Positions 18,868 to 28,847 of a stretch of 64,000 nucleotides of DNA are shown here, in pieces (positions within the stretch are counted from its first letter, which is position 1; each line of letters begins with the position of its first letter). The stretch comes from Linderina pennispora (taxonomy: Eukaryota; Kickxellomycota; Kickxellomycetes; Kickxellales; Kickxellaceae), in NCBI RefSeq assembly GCF_002104995.1, contig NW_024468254.1, forward strand, positions 682,001 through 746,000, in the 5' to 3' direction. The notes under the pieces are model-generated. The model searched no databases. It had not been told where the DNA came from and saw nothing but the letters and a program-made list of their open reading frames with translations. Made by a program: the position numbers and the translations under genes.

Positions 18868-20345
18868 ATGTCCAGCACCATCAGCACCGTAAGTAGTAGT
18901 GATTCAGCAGCCTGAATTGGCTGCCCACTTGACACATCTGCGAAATGACCGCGCGTGTAGCTCATCTCGCTTTTCTACTTTTTTGTTCTGGTGTGTAGGA
19001 GGGCCTTGGCCGCGACACTCTGGTAAGTTTAGCAAAACACGCCTGCGCTTCCACGACCATGTGTGGAGCTAGTTCAAGAAGCGGGACCCGCGCGCAGCAC
19101 ATGATGAGCAGCAGCCCTCGTGGTGCCTGGTGTCCAGCAGCGGTAAGCTCCACTTCCTTGACCCTGTGCTGAATCTCCTTGTTTGTTGCTGCTGCTTGTA
19201 GGTCTACATGGCCAAGCTCGCCGAGCAGGCTGAGCGCTACGACGGTAAGTTTTTCTTTTTTTGGCTCAATCCCTGCCATCTCCTTGCTGCTGGCCATGCT
19301 GAGCTTGTAATATAAAGACGCGTGGTGTTGGTGTCGGCTGGGAAAATCCTCAGCGCGGCCCCGCCCCGCTGTCTACTCTTGGCTTCCAGCGTGCTGCGCT
19401 TGCGTCTTCGTTCTCATTGCCCGCGCGCTCGCCTGAGGGCCACAGCAATTTTTTGTTGGGGTGGTCAGGCTGTGCCTCTGTGGAGAGGAGGAGGGGTTCT
19501 TTCTGCGGCCGAGAGTCACAGAGACTGTGCGGGGATGAAATTTTTTTTGCTGCATGAAGCTGGAATGATTCACATGACACCTAATCTGCATGCTATTCAT
19601 TTTTCCTGATGTAGAGATGGTCCAGTACATGAAGGCTGTGGCCAAGCTCGGCTCCGATCTGACGGTCGAGGAGCGCAACCTGCTGTCGGTCGCCTACAAG
19701 AACGTGATCGGTGCTCGCCGTGCCTCGTGGCGCATTGTCTCGTCGATCGAGAACAAGGAGCACTCGCGCGGCAACGACGCCCAGGTCGAGAAGATCAAGG
19801 CCTACCGCGCCAACATTGAGAAGGAGCTGCAGGAGGTGTGCAACGACATCCTGGCCGTGCTGAAGGAGAACCTGCTCACCACCGCCGAGGAGCCCGAGTC
19901 CAAGATCTTCTACTACAAGATGGAGGGCGACTACTACCGCTACCTGGCCGAGTTCCAGCAGGACGAGCCCCGCAAGGCTGCCGCCGATGCCGCCCAGGTC
20001 TCGTACCAGAAGGCCTCTGATGTTGCCGGCGAGAAGCTGCCGCCCACCCACCCCATCCGCCTGGGTCTGGCCCTCAACTTCTCAGTGTTCTACTACGAGA
20101 TCGCCAACTCGCCCACCCAGGCCTGCAGTCTGGCCAAGGGTGCCTTCGATGCCGCTATCTCGGAGCTCGACAGCCTGTCCGAGGAGTCGTACAAGGATTC
20201 GACCCTGATCATGCAGCTGCTCCGGGACAACCTGACCCTGTGGACCTCTGACCTCAACGAGGAGGAGAACAAGGCCGAGGCTGCCGCTGCCGATGAGGAC
20301 AAGGCCGCCGAGGCTGCTGAGACTGCCGTCGAGGACAAGGAGTAA
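18868..20345 (+). CDS. 14-3-3 protein (four exons)
   Basis: Phosphoserine/phosphothreonine-binding dimer that regulates many client proteins. My exon model is 18868-18888, 18999-19022, 19202-19244 and 19615-20345. All donors are GTAAG and acceptors end in TAG, and joining them gives [38 protein letters not shown]. The nine-helix fold is recognised from [51 protein letters not shown] and the DNLTLWTSD end; the acidic C-terminal tail is typical. The product is about 272 residues. The three introns (110, 179 and 370 bp) all fall within the first 30 codons, a contrast with intronless neighbours. The exon 1 start is supported by splice phase, not by homology, and is the least certain part. Confidence 0.9.
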
Positions 20346-20880
20346 GGACACCAAATGTCCCCCCTATCAGTGTTTGCTTAATCTGGAAGGCGTTACCCCC
20401 ACACACACCCTTCTTAGTAAAAACTCTCTCCCCCCTTTCCGTCTTTATAACTCTTTTCCACCTTGACAACAAAGTCGTCTATCGATTTGCCAGATGCAGC
20501 TTACATAGCCTGCTTGCACATTCCCCAGCCGCCAGATATCGACGAAATCGCGGTTCATTTGCAGTTTCGATGGAAAAATCAGCCCAACTTTCGCCAACAG
20601 TCGGCTCTAGCCAGTTCTCACGCTGTCAATTGCACGTGGCAGCATCATGTCAGCCAGAGATAAACATAATTCGCTGCTGGGCTGACCCAGTCGTCTGCCG
20701 CTGCTTGCATCTAGTGCAGCGGGATGTACAAACCGGTGCGCCAAAAGCGCACTTCGTCCCCCCTCTACTACAACAGCAACCCATCCCCAATTGTATATAA
20801 TAGTCGTCTTTTGCTCTTTCAGAAACAACACTCTTTCTCTATCTCCGCCTGTCTGCCCGTCTGCCCCTTCTTCGCCCGCC
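20346..20880. promoter_or_regulatory. Intergenic region with TATA box of the secreted 2H-phosphoesterase-like gene
   Basis: About 535 bp without another gene. A TATATAA element at 20794-20800 precedes the ATG at 20881 by about 80 bp and is followed by a CT-rich leader, a plausible core promoter. Confidence 0.55.
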
Positions 20881-21570
20881 ATGACCAAGCTCTTCGTCAC
20901 CATCGCCTGCGCCCTGGCTGCACTCACGCCTGCCTATGGCCGCGACAGCAACAGCGACATCGTGTACGGTGCTGATGCGCCCACCTACACACTGGCCCGC
21001 ACTGCGCTGGACGCGCGCTCGGTTCCGTTCGCCAACCACTCCGCCAACGCACCCTTCGGCTCGTATCTGCAGCAGACGCTGGACTTTGCTCCATTCAAGA
21101 AGCTCTTTGACCAGGTGAACGCAACCGAGAAGACGCTCAAGTCGCGCGGCGAGGCCCACATCACCGTGGTGACGCCGCCCGAGTTCGACCAGGTGCTGAA
21201 GCCCGCCGGCATCACCATCCAGGAAATCGAGGCCATCGCCAAGGCCCGGCGCATCCAGTCGGCGCGCCTGAGACCCGTGTGCCTGGGCCGGTTCAAGGCC
21301 AGCCTGCCGACCCCCGCCTCTGATGCCGACAAGGGCCAGTTCACGCTGTACTCGCTGGTGGTCGCCGACGTGCACGGCGACCTGCTGGCTATCCGCCAGG
21401 ACATCTACAAGCTGTTCCGCAAGCGCGGCGGAGAGGGCGCGCTGTTCCAGCCCGAGGCCTTCTGGCCCCACGTCACCATGGGATTCGACCGCCGCGACCT
21501 GTTCATCACCGACGGCGTCTACAAGGGCTCCAACTACTGCTATGCGCCGATCCGGCTCTCCAAGAACTAA
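20881..21570 (+). CDS. Secreted 2H-phosphoesterase-like protein
   Basis: 229 residues. The N-terminus is a clear signal peptide (MTKLFVTIACALAALTPAYG, cleavage near residue 20), so it is predicted to be secreted or vacuolar. Two H-x-T motifs about 104 residues apart (HITV with His93, HVTM with His197, the latter in WPHVTMGFDRRDLF) are the paired catalytic signature of the 2H phosphoesterase superfamily, whose cytosolic members act on 2',3'-cyclic or 2'-5' linkages and other cyclic phosphates. The substrate here is unknown, and an extracellular RNA-processing or nucleotide-scavenging role is only inference. Potential N-glycosylation (NHS, NAT) fits secretion. Transcribed towards SEM1, with 61 bp between the stops. 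Confidence 0.7.
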   Translation: MTKLFVTIACALAALTPAYGRDSNSDIVYGADAPTYTLARTALDARSVPFANHSANAPFGSYLQQTLDFAPFKKLFDQVNATEKTLKSRGEAHITVVTPPEFDQVLKPAGITIQEIEAIAKARRIQSARLRPVCLGRFKASLPTPASDADKGQFTLYSLVVADVHGDLLAIRQDIYKLFRKRGGEGALFQPEAFWPHVTMGFDRRDLFITDGVYKGSNYCYAPIRLSKN

Positions 21571-21631
21571 TTTGCTTTTATTTGACAACTCGGCTTTTTT
21601 TTCCCCAATAAATTTCTTTTCTTCTCCCTGT

Positions 21632-21907
21632 CTAGTTTGACACTGCCATGGCCTCGGGCTGCGAGCCCTTGGCCAGTTCTACGCGCAGCTGGTTGGAAAA
21701 GTCGTCCTCGAGGTCGTCGTCGTCCCAGTTGTCGTCCCACAGCGTCGCGTCTTCCTTATCCTCGGCGTCAGGCGACCAGTCCTCGACCTCAAACTCCTCA
21801 AACTCGTCATCCTCCTCCAATGCGCCCGTGGTCGGCAGCTTCTGTGTCGCGTTGGCCGGGGCCTGCTGCTCGGCGGGCTTGCTGTTCGACGTCTGCATTG
21901 TGGACAT
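21632..21907 (-). CDS. SEM1: 26S proteasome/TREX-2 subunit SEM1 (DSS1)
   Basis: Small acidic intrinsically disordered subunit of the proteasome lid that also serves in TREX-2 and BRCA2-like complexes. The 91-residue protein has the two hallmark acidic-hydrophobic blocks, EEFEVEDW and [15 protein letters not shown], followed by a short C-terminal helix with LRVEL. The ATG at 21907 gives the expected length; an in-frame extension upstream has no family similarity. A second ATG three codons in is an equal alternative. Intronless. Confidence 0.93.
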   Translation of the reverse strand: MSTMQTSNSKPAEQQAPANATQKLPTTGALEEDDEFEEFEVEDWSPDAEDKEDATLWDDNWDDDDLEDDFSNQLRVELAKGSQPEAMAVSN

Positions 21908-22265
21908 TGTGTAAAAGAAAGGGCAAATAGACAAGATACTTGAATTGAAAAGAAGCTGTGCTTGCGCAGTGTAGCTGTCGTGAAAAGACGGTGCCAGACC
22001 TTTAAAGGGAGAGGCTGACGCGGCACGCCAATTCTGCGATGGCGATCCGGGCCTAATCACGCGGCCTGCCTTGATTAAATGCTAATGTGCATGCTGTCAG
22101 TTGTCGCCTCATACCAGAATTGCTCTGCTCGCGATGCGAGCTCGGCTGCTAGTCAGCATGGGTTGACACGTCGATAAGGGCATCACGGCGAACCGGTCAT
22201 TTGAACGTGTCGGGTGGTTGTTGGTGCAATGGCGATCACGGACATCTCCCATCTTGATGGCCTGC
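21908..22265. other. Intergenic region between SEM1 and the Fanzor remnant
   Basis: About 358 bp. It must hold the SEM1 promoter and would also be the 3' flank of the Fanzor gene, where a guide (omega) RNA and element end would be expected in an intact copy. I cannot identify either by eye. No coding gene is supported. Confidence 0.4.
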
Positions 22266-23687
22266 TCAGCGTAGGCGCTTCAGCGCTGGCTCGCTGCTGC
22301 TGGCAACAGAATCGCCTGCTGCTGCACGCCTCTTGCGCGGGTTCTTTGTTTCAGGGGCGGTGCCAGAAGCATTGGCAGCAATGGCTGTAAAGCGACGGAA
22401 CCGTTCAGGAATACTGCCTGAATCACAGAGTGACTGGAAAATGAGTCTGAAGTTTAGAACTGCTGCGAGATCGCGGTTCAAGAGCCGAGACGAATAGGCT
22501 CGCCTGTATTGTGCCATGGCCCGCTTACATGACTCACTTGTACAGCGGAGAAGGCCATGGCACTTCACAGCTGGGTTCTTCGATCTCTGGTAGGGCCGCG
22601 AGTTGGGAACATGCCGGAATGTCTGCTGCAGTGGCCTCTGTTGCATCTGATGGCATCTTCGCTGCTTCGCGTGCAGCCTTCTTGGCCAATTTTTTGCCCT
22701 TTTCTGCTGCTTTCCTTGCCTCTGTTGCTGCCCTCTTTGCCTCGCTGATCTCGGTAAGCTGCTCACGTGTTTTTGAAATAAACACCTGCTTGATTACTTG
22801 CTTGTCTAAGCGCACATGGCCTGGGATCCATGATGTCCGCAGAGGCAAGCATTGGGGAGAAGACTTGCCAAGTTGCTCATTCTCAATAAGCCGGCATAGG
22901 CGAATGTATGCACGCAGATGCTTAAGTGGATTTACCTTGGCATCATAGTATCGGCTGTCTTTGGCGAATCTGTACTTGGCATCATAGGCATTAAGGACTG
23001 GTGCCAGCTTGTTGTAGATTGTAAGCATTGGTGGGGTGAGCACACTGAGATCAGGGTGCCTAGAGGCAACTGCCTGGCGGAGCTTCTGTGCAGGTGTATA
23101 AATATACACTTGACATGCATTATTGAACTCAGCCTTAGACACATTGCCCATTGTACTGCGCAGTGTGTTTTTGCGGCTGCGAATATCAATCAATTTGGCC
23201 AGAATCCGCTGTAGGCAACTGCCATAGTGCAGCACAATGTTGTTCTTGTATGCTGTCATCAGCTCGGTATCCACGTATGTTGCTACTTGATTCATTTCAC
23301 GTACACCATGTAGCTCGATATCGCCATTATGCAATAGATAATCATAAATATGGTATCTAACTACATCACCGAAATCTGCGCTCGACAGTTCTGACTTGTC
23401 CTTCCGGTTGACGAAATCCTCGGCAGATATGACAGTCTTCGCCTTTAGGTTGCGATAAATGAATAAATAAATAAAACGAAAAAACCCTTTTTCACAAATG
23501 TTGCAGGGTCAAAAGCATCATCGTCAGCTAGTTGATGGAGTAGTATCCATCGTGCAAGCATGTATGTATGCTCTTTGATGATATTGGCGCTGTATGCAAA
23601 TTGCTCTAGGCAGGGCAACATAGAATCACGGAAGCCAATACCACCAAGTGATGTCTTTATGACAGTAGTGCTGCGGGTAATGTTCAT
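22266..23687 (-). pseudogene. Decayed Fanzor (eukaryotic TnpB-like RNA-guided nuclease)
   Basis: Reading from 23687 downward, the first exon (23687-23496) holds an N-terminal helical segment. A 53-bp intron (GTGAAA donor, AAAG acceptor, 23495-23443) joins it in phase to a second frame open to 22534. That frame carries the conserved TnpB/Fanzor wedge and REC-like region, including NNIVLHYG, a PLKHLRAYIRLCRLIE helix and PLRTSWIPGHVRLD. The C-terminal part then appears in another frame (to 22266): HGLLRC with C-x4-C from the zinc finger and NRDLAAVLNF, the RuvC-III motif with its catalytic Asp, then a basic tail with a likely nuclear-localisation signal. The stretch between, where RuvC-I and RuvC-II should lie, is missing and replaced by an Ala/Lys-rich linker. 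It is therefore probably inactive. Confidence 0.8.
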
Positions 23688-24382
23688 TTGAGAAGTTCAA
23701 TAGGCAAGTAAGAAGAGAAATGATGCTGTTCAGTTTTGCTTTATTGCGTATGCATAGCATTAAGAACATTTTTATTAAAAATTATCTGGCTTGCATAGTT
23801 CTTGGGGCCCTTAGCACTGATACAGTCTCTTGAATCAGTCTATACAGACTGGGTCCATTGTGGCTCAAATACTGCCGCTTACGCATGTTCATAAGACAAA
23901 TTAATTTATAAAATAAACCTACAAATATTGCATGACCACCAGAAGAGCCATATGGCCTTATTCAATAGGTGCTCATGAATGAATATCCTAAGAGTGTTGC
24001 GCAGCCGGTGATGACCACCATGATGACACCATGAAGGTTATCAGGCCGACCGACAATGAGAGCAGCTCTTGCGCTGAACCAATGGAGATATATAGTGGAG
24101 ACCTGTGACCACTACAATAACAACTTGTCACCCTGGTTTCACCGATGAGGTCAGATGCCGCACAAGATCAAAAAGGAGTTTACGGAGCAAGTCACCTAAA
24201 CCTGTGTTGAAGCTTAAGAGGTTTATCTTTTAATCAATTAAAAAGATTCTAGCAGACGGTCGGACACTTTTTAGATTATAAAATCTTATATATAGGTAAA
24301 GATATAGGTAAAGATATCGCCAAGCACACGCTTTATTGGGAAGGACATAGGTGTAGAAGATGTAGCAGCTGCAGTAGACGTG
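23688..24382. other. AT-rich gene-free stretch upstream of the Fanzor remnant
   Basis: About 695 bp, markedly AT-rich around 23740-23920 and 24220-24320, with a short repeated unit (ATATAGGTAAAGATAT) near 24290-24318. No coding frame or RNA gene is supported. It may include the promoter and left end of the former mobile element. Confidence 0.4.
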
Positions 24383-24547
24383 TCATGGCAGAGATTTTAA
24401 ACGCAGCTTGTAGTTGCCAGATACCACGCTCATGGCAGCGCACATGGCGACAAAGCAGGCAAACTTGAGGATGGCGGTGTTGCGGTACGACCGCTCTTCC
24501 TCGGCAGTCCGGAAAGAGGCAAAAATGGCGCGAAAGTTGGGCAGCAT
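24383..24547 (-). CDS. Putative 54-residue single-pass membrane microprotein
   Basis: A short frame starting ATG CTG CCC gives MLPNFRAIFASFRTAEEERS, then a hydrophobic stretch (about residues 25-44, TAILKFACFVAMCAAMSVVSG), then a short basic tail. Base composition and codon choice resemble real genes here rather than the AT-rich flank. A TATA-like GTATATAG lies about 65-75 bp upstream (24613-24620), inside the short gap after FIG4. The layout of soluble acidic/basic head, single membrane segment and tiny tail resembles small mitochondrial or ER membrane subunits, but I do not recognise a family. Function unknown. Confidence 0.45.
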   Translation of the reverse strand: MLPNFRAIFASFRTAEEERSYRNTAILKFACFVAMCAAMSVVSGNYKLRLKSLP

Positions 24548-24662
24548 GGAGCAGAGAGATAAGAGCACATGTAGCTTATTATGTGCCGTAAAAATATGGT
24601 AGTCCCCATCTATATACCCAATATGCCCCCTGACTTCAAGTATGGAGCAGCAAGCGATATCA

Positions 24663-27644
24663 TCAAATGCGCAGCTGACCCTGAAACGCCTTGCGCATCT
24701 TGACATATTCTTGGTACACACGCAAATCAGCCTCACTGACCCGTGGCTCAGTAACCACTGCCTCGTTCTTCTCATCGTGCTGCCCAAACGCCGGCTGCCG
24801 CGGCGGCAGTGATGATGCGTTGGCAAAATCCAGCGATCTGCTACGATCGTGCTTCGCCAGCTGCCCATGCGACGCCCGGCGCTGCAGCATGGCTGCAAAG
24901 TCTCCTCCGCCCGAGCCCTGCTGGCCCACAAGGCTGCTGCGCTTGCTGCCCAGCGATGGCACATTGGGCCACAGCCCCCACAGCGACCCACGCTCTGCCG
25001 AGGATGTGTTGGCACGCTGCCGCCCGCTGGCACGCAGACTGGGTGACCTCTGCAGAATCTCCAACGGCGTGATCTTGCGGCTGCCAGGACGGGCCGGCAG
25101 AGTGGCAGACAGAGACATCAGCGAGTGTGCCTGCATACCTGGTGTCGGCGTCTGCGACCGCTGCCGCTCCAGAGCCAGTACGCCCAGGCCGCCTGTGTCC
25201 ATTTTTATTTTGCTGGTGGTGGCTGGCGGCTCGGCATGGGCCGGGCTCTTGGCTGAGCCCCGCTCAGGTGTGCGCACGCCAGCGTTGTGTACGTCAGCAT
25301 ACAGCTTGGTTGATGGCAGCACGATCCACTTCTTCAGGTCGTCAAATTGATGCACGTATTTCTTGTATTCCTCCAGCTCCTGCCGGCTGACCTGCGGCTC
25401 CTGCAGCGGGCTACTGACTCCGTCGGTGATCCAGCCGCCGACCCCTATGGGCAGGATCACCTGTGGCTGCACAGTCTTGGCGCACAGCTTGTCGTATATC
25501 TCCTGTCGTGACACGCGTGTCGGATCGGTGTACTCGTCGGTCTCAGACTTGAGCCACTGGGGCTCCTGCTGCACGCGCCGAACATGACTATAGGTGCGTG
25601 CTGTCTTTGCACTGCGGTCAACAAATGGGCTTGGCATGTTCTGGATGTCCATGTTTGGGTGCAGCGAAGCGGTGCTGTTCAGATTCCCCACGAACAGGCT
25701 GTCCAGAGATGTGTACTCGTGAGGCCGATAGTACTCGTTCCAATAGTCGTCCCGGTGCGATGTGTCGTCCTTGCTGTCCTTTTCAAGTGAATCTGCCTTT
25801 TCCTTCCCAGCTTCATCCATGCCTTCATCGCCGAGTGTAGTCCACCACTGCGAGGTTGTCAGCGTGCTGACCTGGTTTGCAATCGGGCTGCCCAGCGGAC
25901 TGAGGTTGTTGGCACCGACGCAGTCATCTCCCTTGCACTCCTCCAGTAGTGAGCGCTCAAGGAACATGGTGATTGCCTCCTGGCGCTCCATATCCAGCAA
26001 CGAATTTGAGTAGTACCTGCGAAGTGCCTCAACAACGTCCCTGGAATGGCTGCGCCAGTTGTTGTTCCGTCTGTAGGTCTGTACTGTGTTGACAAGGTGC
26101 GAGCCGCCATACTGCAGCGCAATAGTGTCGCCCAAGTCGTGGTACATCTCCTCGATAATCATGGCGGCGTCGGTGTTGAACGACAAGTGCGGCTCGTCGA
26201 TCTGGCCCAGCTCATACAGCTGGTGTGCCAACACCACCTTGCCGATGATGCTTTGCGCCGCGTTCGTGCGGTCCAAACAGTCGATACAGTTGCTGCGCAC
26301 AATACCAGTCTGCCACCGCACCGACTGCCGAAACTCGCGCTCATCTCCGGCGTCGCGCCTCTTGATGAAATTCGAGTACAGCTCGGGTCCGTTGTGGAAG
26401 AATCCGGTCAGCGCCAGGGTTTCCTCGGCAATGACCTCAAGGATGGCCAGCACGTCCTCCTCACGGTTCTTCTTAGCACGCGACATGTCCCAGGCCACAT
26501 ACCGGATCTTGCGGCCCTTGGGCAGAAACTGGTTCAGATATCGCAGCCCCTCCGAGAACTCTTCGCCCAGCCGCGACTCGCGCTTTGTGCGCTCCTTGAT
26601 CTTTATCAGATTCAGCACAATAACCGGCGTGCCGTAGCGCTGGAACAGGCTGTCGAAATGCCGCCCAGCCTCGACAAAGTACGGATCACGCACATTGATC
26701 TCGATCGGCGGCTTCGGCACCATCCCCGAAGTGTCCTGCGACCAGAACAGCGGAATCGAGCCGCGGTGTTGCACGTACGACGTAAAGTACGGGTTCGAGA
26801 ATGGCTCGCCAAATGGCTGGTCAAACGATGTCAGCTCCATAGTGCTGACAATCTGCTCGGTCTCGACATCGTTAGCCACGAACCCGCGCCCATTGACGCC
26901 GCGCTTCAGGTACCGCACGCCGGCAAACACGCGCGACCGCCTGGCCACCAGGGTCACGAACACATCGCGACCAAGGATTGCCAGCCGCGACTGGTCGACG
27001 TACCCATGCACCAGCGCAATCGTCCACTCGGGCTTGACGTTCAAGTACGTGGCATTGCAGATCAGCTGGTAGTTCCACACAAACATACCGTTGTAGCTGG
27101 GCTTTTCCTTTCCGGCCCCCTGTGCCATCCTCACGTTGCGCTGCAGCGTGTGCGTGATGTCGTATGTGTGGCTGTAGTAAAAGTTCTTCGTGAGGTCGAC
27201 GTTGCGGAACGTGCGGATGTGCCGGTCCTCTGCCTCCGACCGCTCGGGTCGGCTAGCTACGCTCAGCAGCCGTGTGTCTTCGACGTGGTACACGTAGTGC
27301 CCACCCAGAAGCGCTACAGGCTTGCGGCGCGTCACCACCGAGACGTAGAAGCCCTTGGTGAACCGCACCAGCCCTAGCATCCCGCACACCCCGCCTACCA
27401 GAAGCTTGGCCGGCTTGGCCCGGATATCTGCAACCACTGGCGCAATCGTCTCTTTGGTGTAGACTGTCCCGTTGTCGACTACCATTTCGTTGGTGTTCTT
27501 TGTCGTCCGGTCTATGCGCATTACCCGGTAGTACCCTGACGACTCGTTCGACCCAACAAAGTACAGACTTGTGCGTGTCTCGTACACATCGAAACTGTCG
27601 AGCACCTGCGTGGGTCGCAGGAGCTGTTTGCTGTCTGGGTCCAT
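24663..27644 (-). CDS. FIG4: Phosphoinositide 5-phosphatase FIG4 (Sac domain)
   Basis: Removes the 5-phosphate from phosphatidylinositol 3,5-bisphosphate at the vacuole, working in a complex with the Fab1/PIKfyve kinase and Vac14. The 993-residue protein carries a Sac domain (about 60-560) with the catalytic C-x5-R-T signature in RSNCIDCLDRTNAAQ (about 453-467) and the conserved start LLRPTQVLDSFDVYETRTSLYFVG. After about residue 580 it is low-complexity and Ser-rich, with two similar short helices (VSRQELEEYKKYVHQ and VSEADLRVYQEYVKM) that look like an internal duplication. It is somewhat longer than yeast and human FIG4 because of this tail. Its promoter and first 43 codons are duplicated in inverted orientation at 15859-16436. 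Confidence 0.93.
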   Translation of the reverse strand: MDPDSKQLLRPTQVLDSFDVYETRTSLYFVGSNESSGYYRVMRIDRTTKNTNEMVVDNGTVYTKETIAPVVADIRAKPAKLLVGGVCGMLGLVRFTKGFYVSVVTRRKPVALLGGHYVYHVEDTRLLSVASRPERSEAEDRHIRTFRNVDLTKNFYYSHTYDITHTLQRNVRMAQGAGKEKPSYNGMFVWNYQLICNATYLNVKPEWTIALVHGYVDQSRLAILGRDVFVTLVARRSRVFAGVRYLKRGVNGRGFVANDVETEQIVSTMELTSFDQPFGEPFSNPYFTSYVQHRGSIPLFWSQDTSGMVPKPPIEINVRDPYFVEAGRHFDSLFQRYGTPVIVLNLIKIKERTKRESRLGEEFSEGLRYLNQFLPKGRKIRYVAWDMSRAKKNREEDVLAILEVIAEETLALTGFFHNGPELYSNFIKRRDAGDEREFRQSVRWQTGIVRSNCIDCLDRTNAAQSIIGKVVLAHQLYELGQIDEPHLSFNTDAAMIIEEMYHDLGDTIALQYGGSHLVNTVQTYRRNNNWRSHSRDVVEALRRYYSNSLLDMERQEAITMFLERSLLEECKGDDCVGANNLSPLGSPIANQVSTLTTSQWWTTLGDEGMDEAGKEKADSLEKDSKDDTSHRDDYWNEYYRPHEYTSLDSLFVGNLNSTASLHPNMDIQNMPSPFVDRSAKTARTYSHVRRVQQEPQWLKSETDEYTDPTRVSRQEIYDKLCAKTVQPQVILPIGVGGWITDGVSSPLQEPQVSRQELEEYKKYVHQFDDLKKWIVLPSTKLYADVHNAGVRTPERGSAKSPAHAEPPATTSKIKMDTGGLGVLALERQRSQTPTPGMQAHSLMSLSATLPARPGSRKITPLEILQRSPSLRASGRQRANTSSAERGSLWGLWPNVPSLGSKRSSLVGQQGSGGGDFAAMLQRRASHGQLAKHDRSRSLDFANASSLPPRQPAFGQHDEKNEAVVTEPRVSEADLRVYQEYVKMRKAFQGQLRI

Positions 27645-28090
27645 TCAGGTGTGTTGCTGCCAAATGCTAAATGCCAAAAGCCAAAGTCAAAAAAATAACA
27701 AAAAATACAAGCAAGCGGAATGGCTGGAGAGCGCTGGGAAACAAGCCAGGTGAAGCAACAAAAAGCGCAGAAAATCGGGAAGCGGCTGGAGGTCATTGTT
27801 TAGAGCGCACCGGTAAAGCGGCCGCTGTAGGCACAGGCTGGCAGTCCAACCACAGTAGTCGGCCATAGGTGGCTCCACAGGTGCAGAAGAAATGAGGACT
27901 GCCTGGGCCAGGCATAGCGCCAGCACCCAAGCACCACCCTGGATCCTCACTAACACACACAAGCCTGTGCCGAGCTGGGATGGCAGCAATGGTGGTGTCG
28001 TGCACACAGCGACACGGCCGCCAGTCCCTGAAAAGCGACTAAAATCGTTAGCGTAAAGGAGTGTGCAGACTGGGAACAGGGCCTGGCGCA
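27516..28090 (-). repeat. FIG4 5' coding and promoter segment (source copy of the inverted duplication)
   Basis: About 575 bp whose reverse complement matches 15859-16436. The match ends within FIG4 codon 43-44 on one side and near GCCTGGCGCA (28081-28090) on the other. It includes the T-rich leader just upstream of the FIG4 ATG. Confidence 0.9.
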
Positions 28091-28847
28091 GGGCTCTTCT
28101 GTTTTTCTCCGACTGCGCTCAGTTCAGTCAGTAGGCGCTGGACACCTGGATTTCTTCCTGGCTCTCTTCCTATCCCTGCTTGGCCTTCCTCATTTATATA
28201 AACCCTATTACCCACATGTCGGCTCGCTTCTGCTTGAGTGCTTTTTCCTTGCTACCTCGTCACTGGGGCCACGACCAGCACCAAACATACACTGGAAACA
28301 TGGTACACCCTTGCTGACCTACAGAAAAGGCTGAACAAAGCTTGCCCAAGTGTGGCTGATTAAGAATGTTGGCGATGTGTGCTATAATGGCAGCCTAGAG
28401 ACAACTGTTAGTAATGCGGATCGTAGGCGTTCAAAGGAAGGAAATATGTGTAAACCCTTTATAAAGCGTACATACCTTGCTTGTTCGTAATACATGGCCT
28501 ATACTATAAGTAGCAGGCGAATAGGATACATGATGCAATGATTATAATACAAAATATGACATGTGTTGCAATAATCGTAGCGACAGCGCCATCAACTGTC
28601 CTCTGCGATGGGCTATGTTTTGTTGTCTAATGGCTTTTAGAGAGAGTGGCATGTAAATACTGGGCAAGCGAATCCTGTAGCCTGGTATTAGAAGGGCGCC
28701 GAGCCATTTCGAGCCGAGCCGCAATCAAGCGAGCTAGACTGGGAATAGGCAATTTTATCTTGGATCGCAGCAATTTCTATTTTTTTGCGCTTGTTCGTTT
28801 CTACAAATTTCCTTCCTCACAAAATCGGCAAAACCAAACAAAACACA
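28091..28847. other. Intergenic region between FIG4 and mL40
   Basis: About 757 bp, with the distal FIG4 5' flank and the mL40 promoter. AT-rich in the middle (28380-28640). No gene is supported. Confidence 0.4.
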
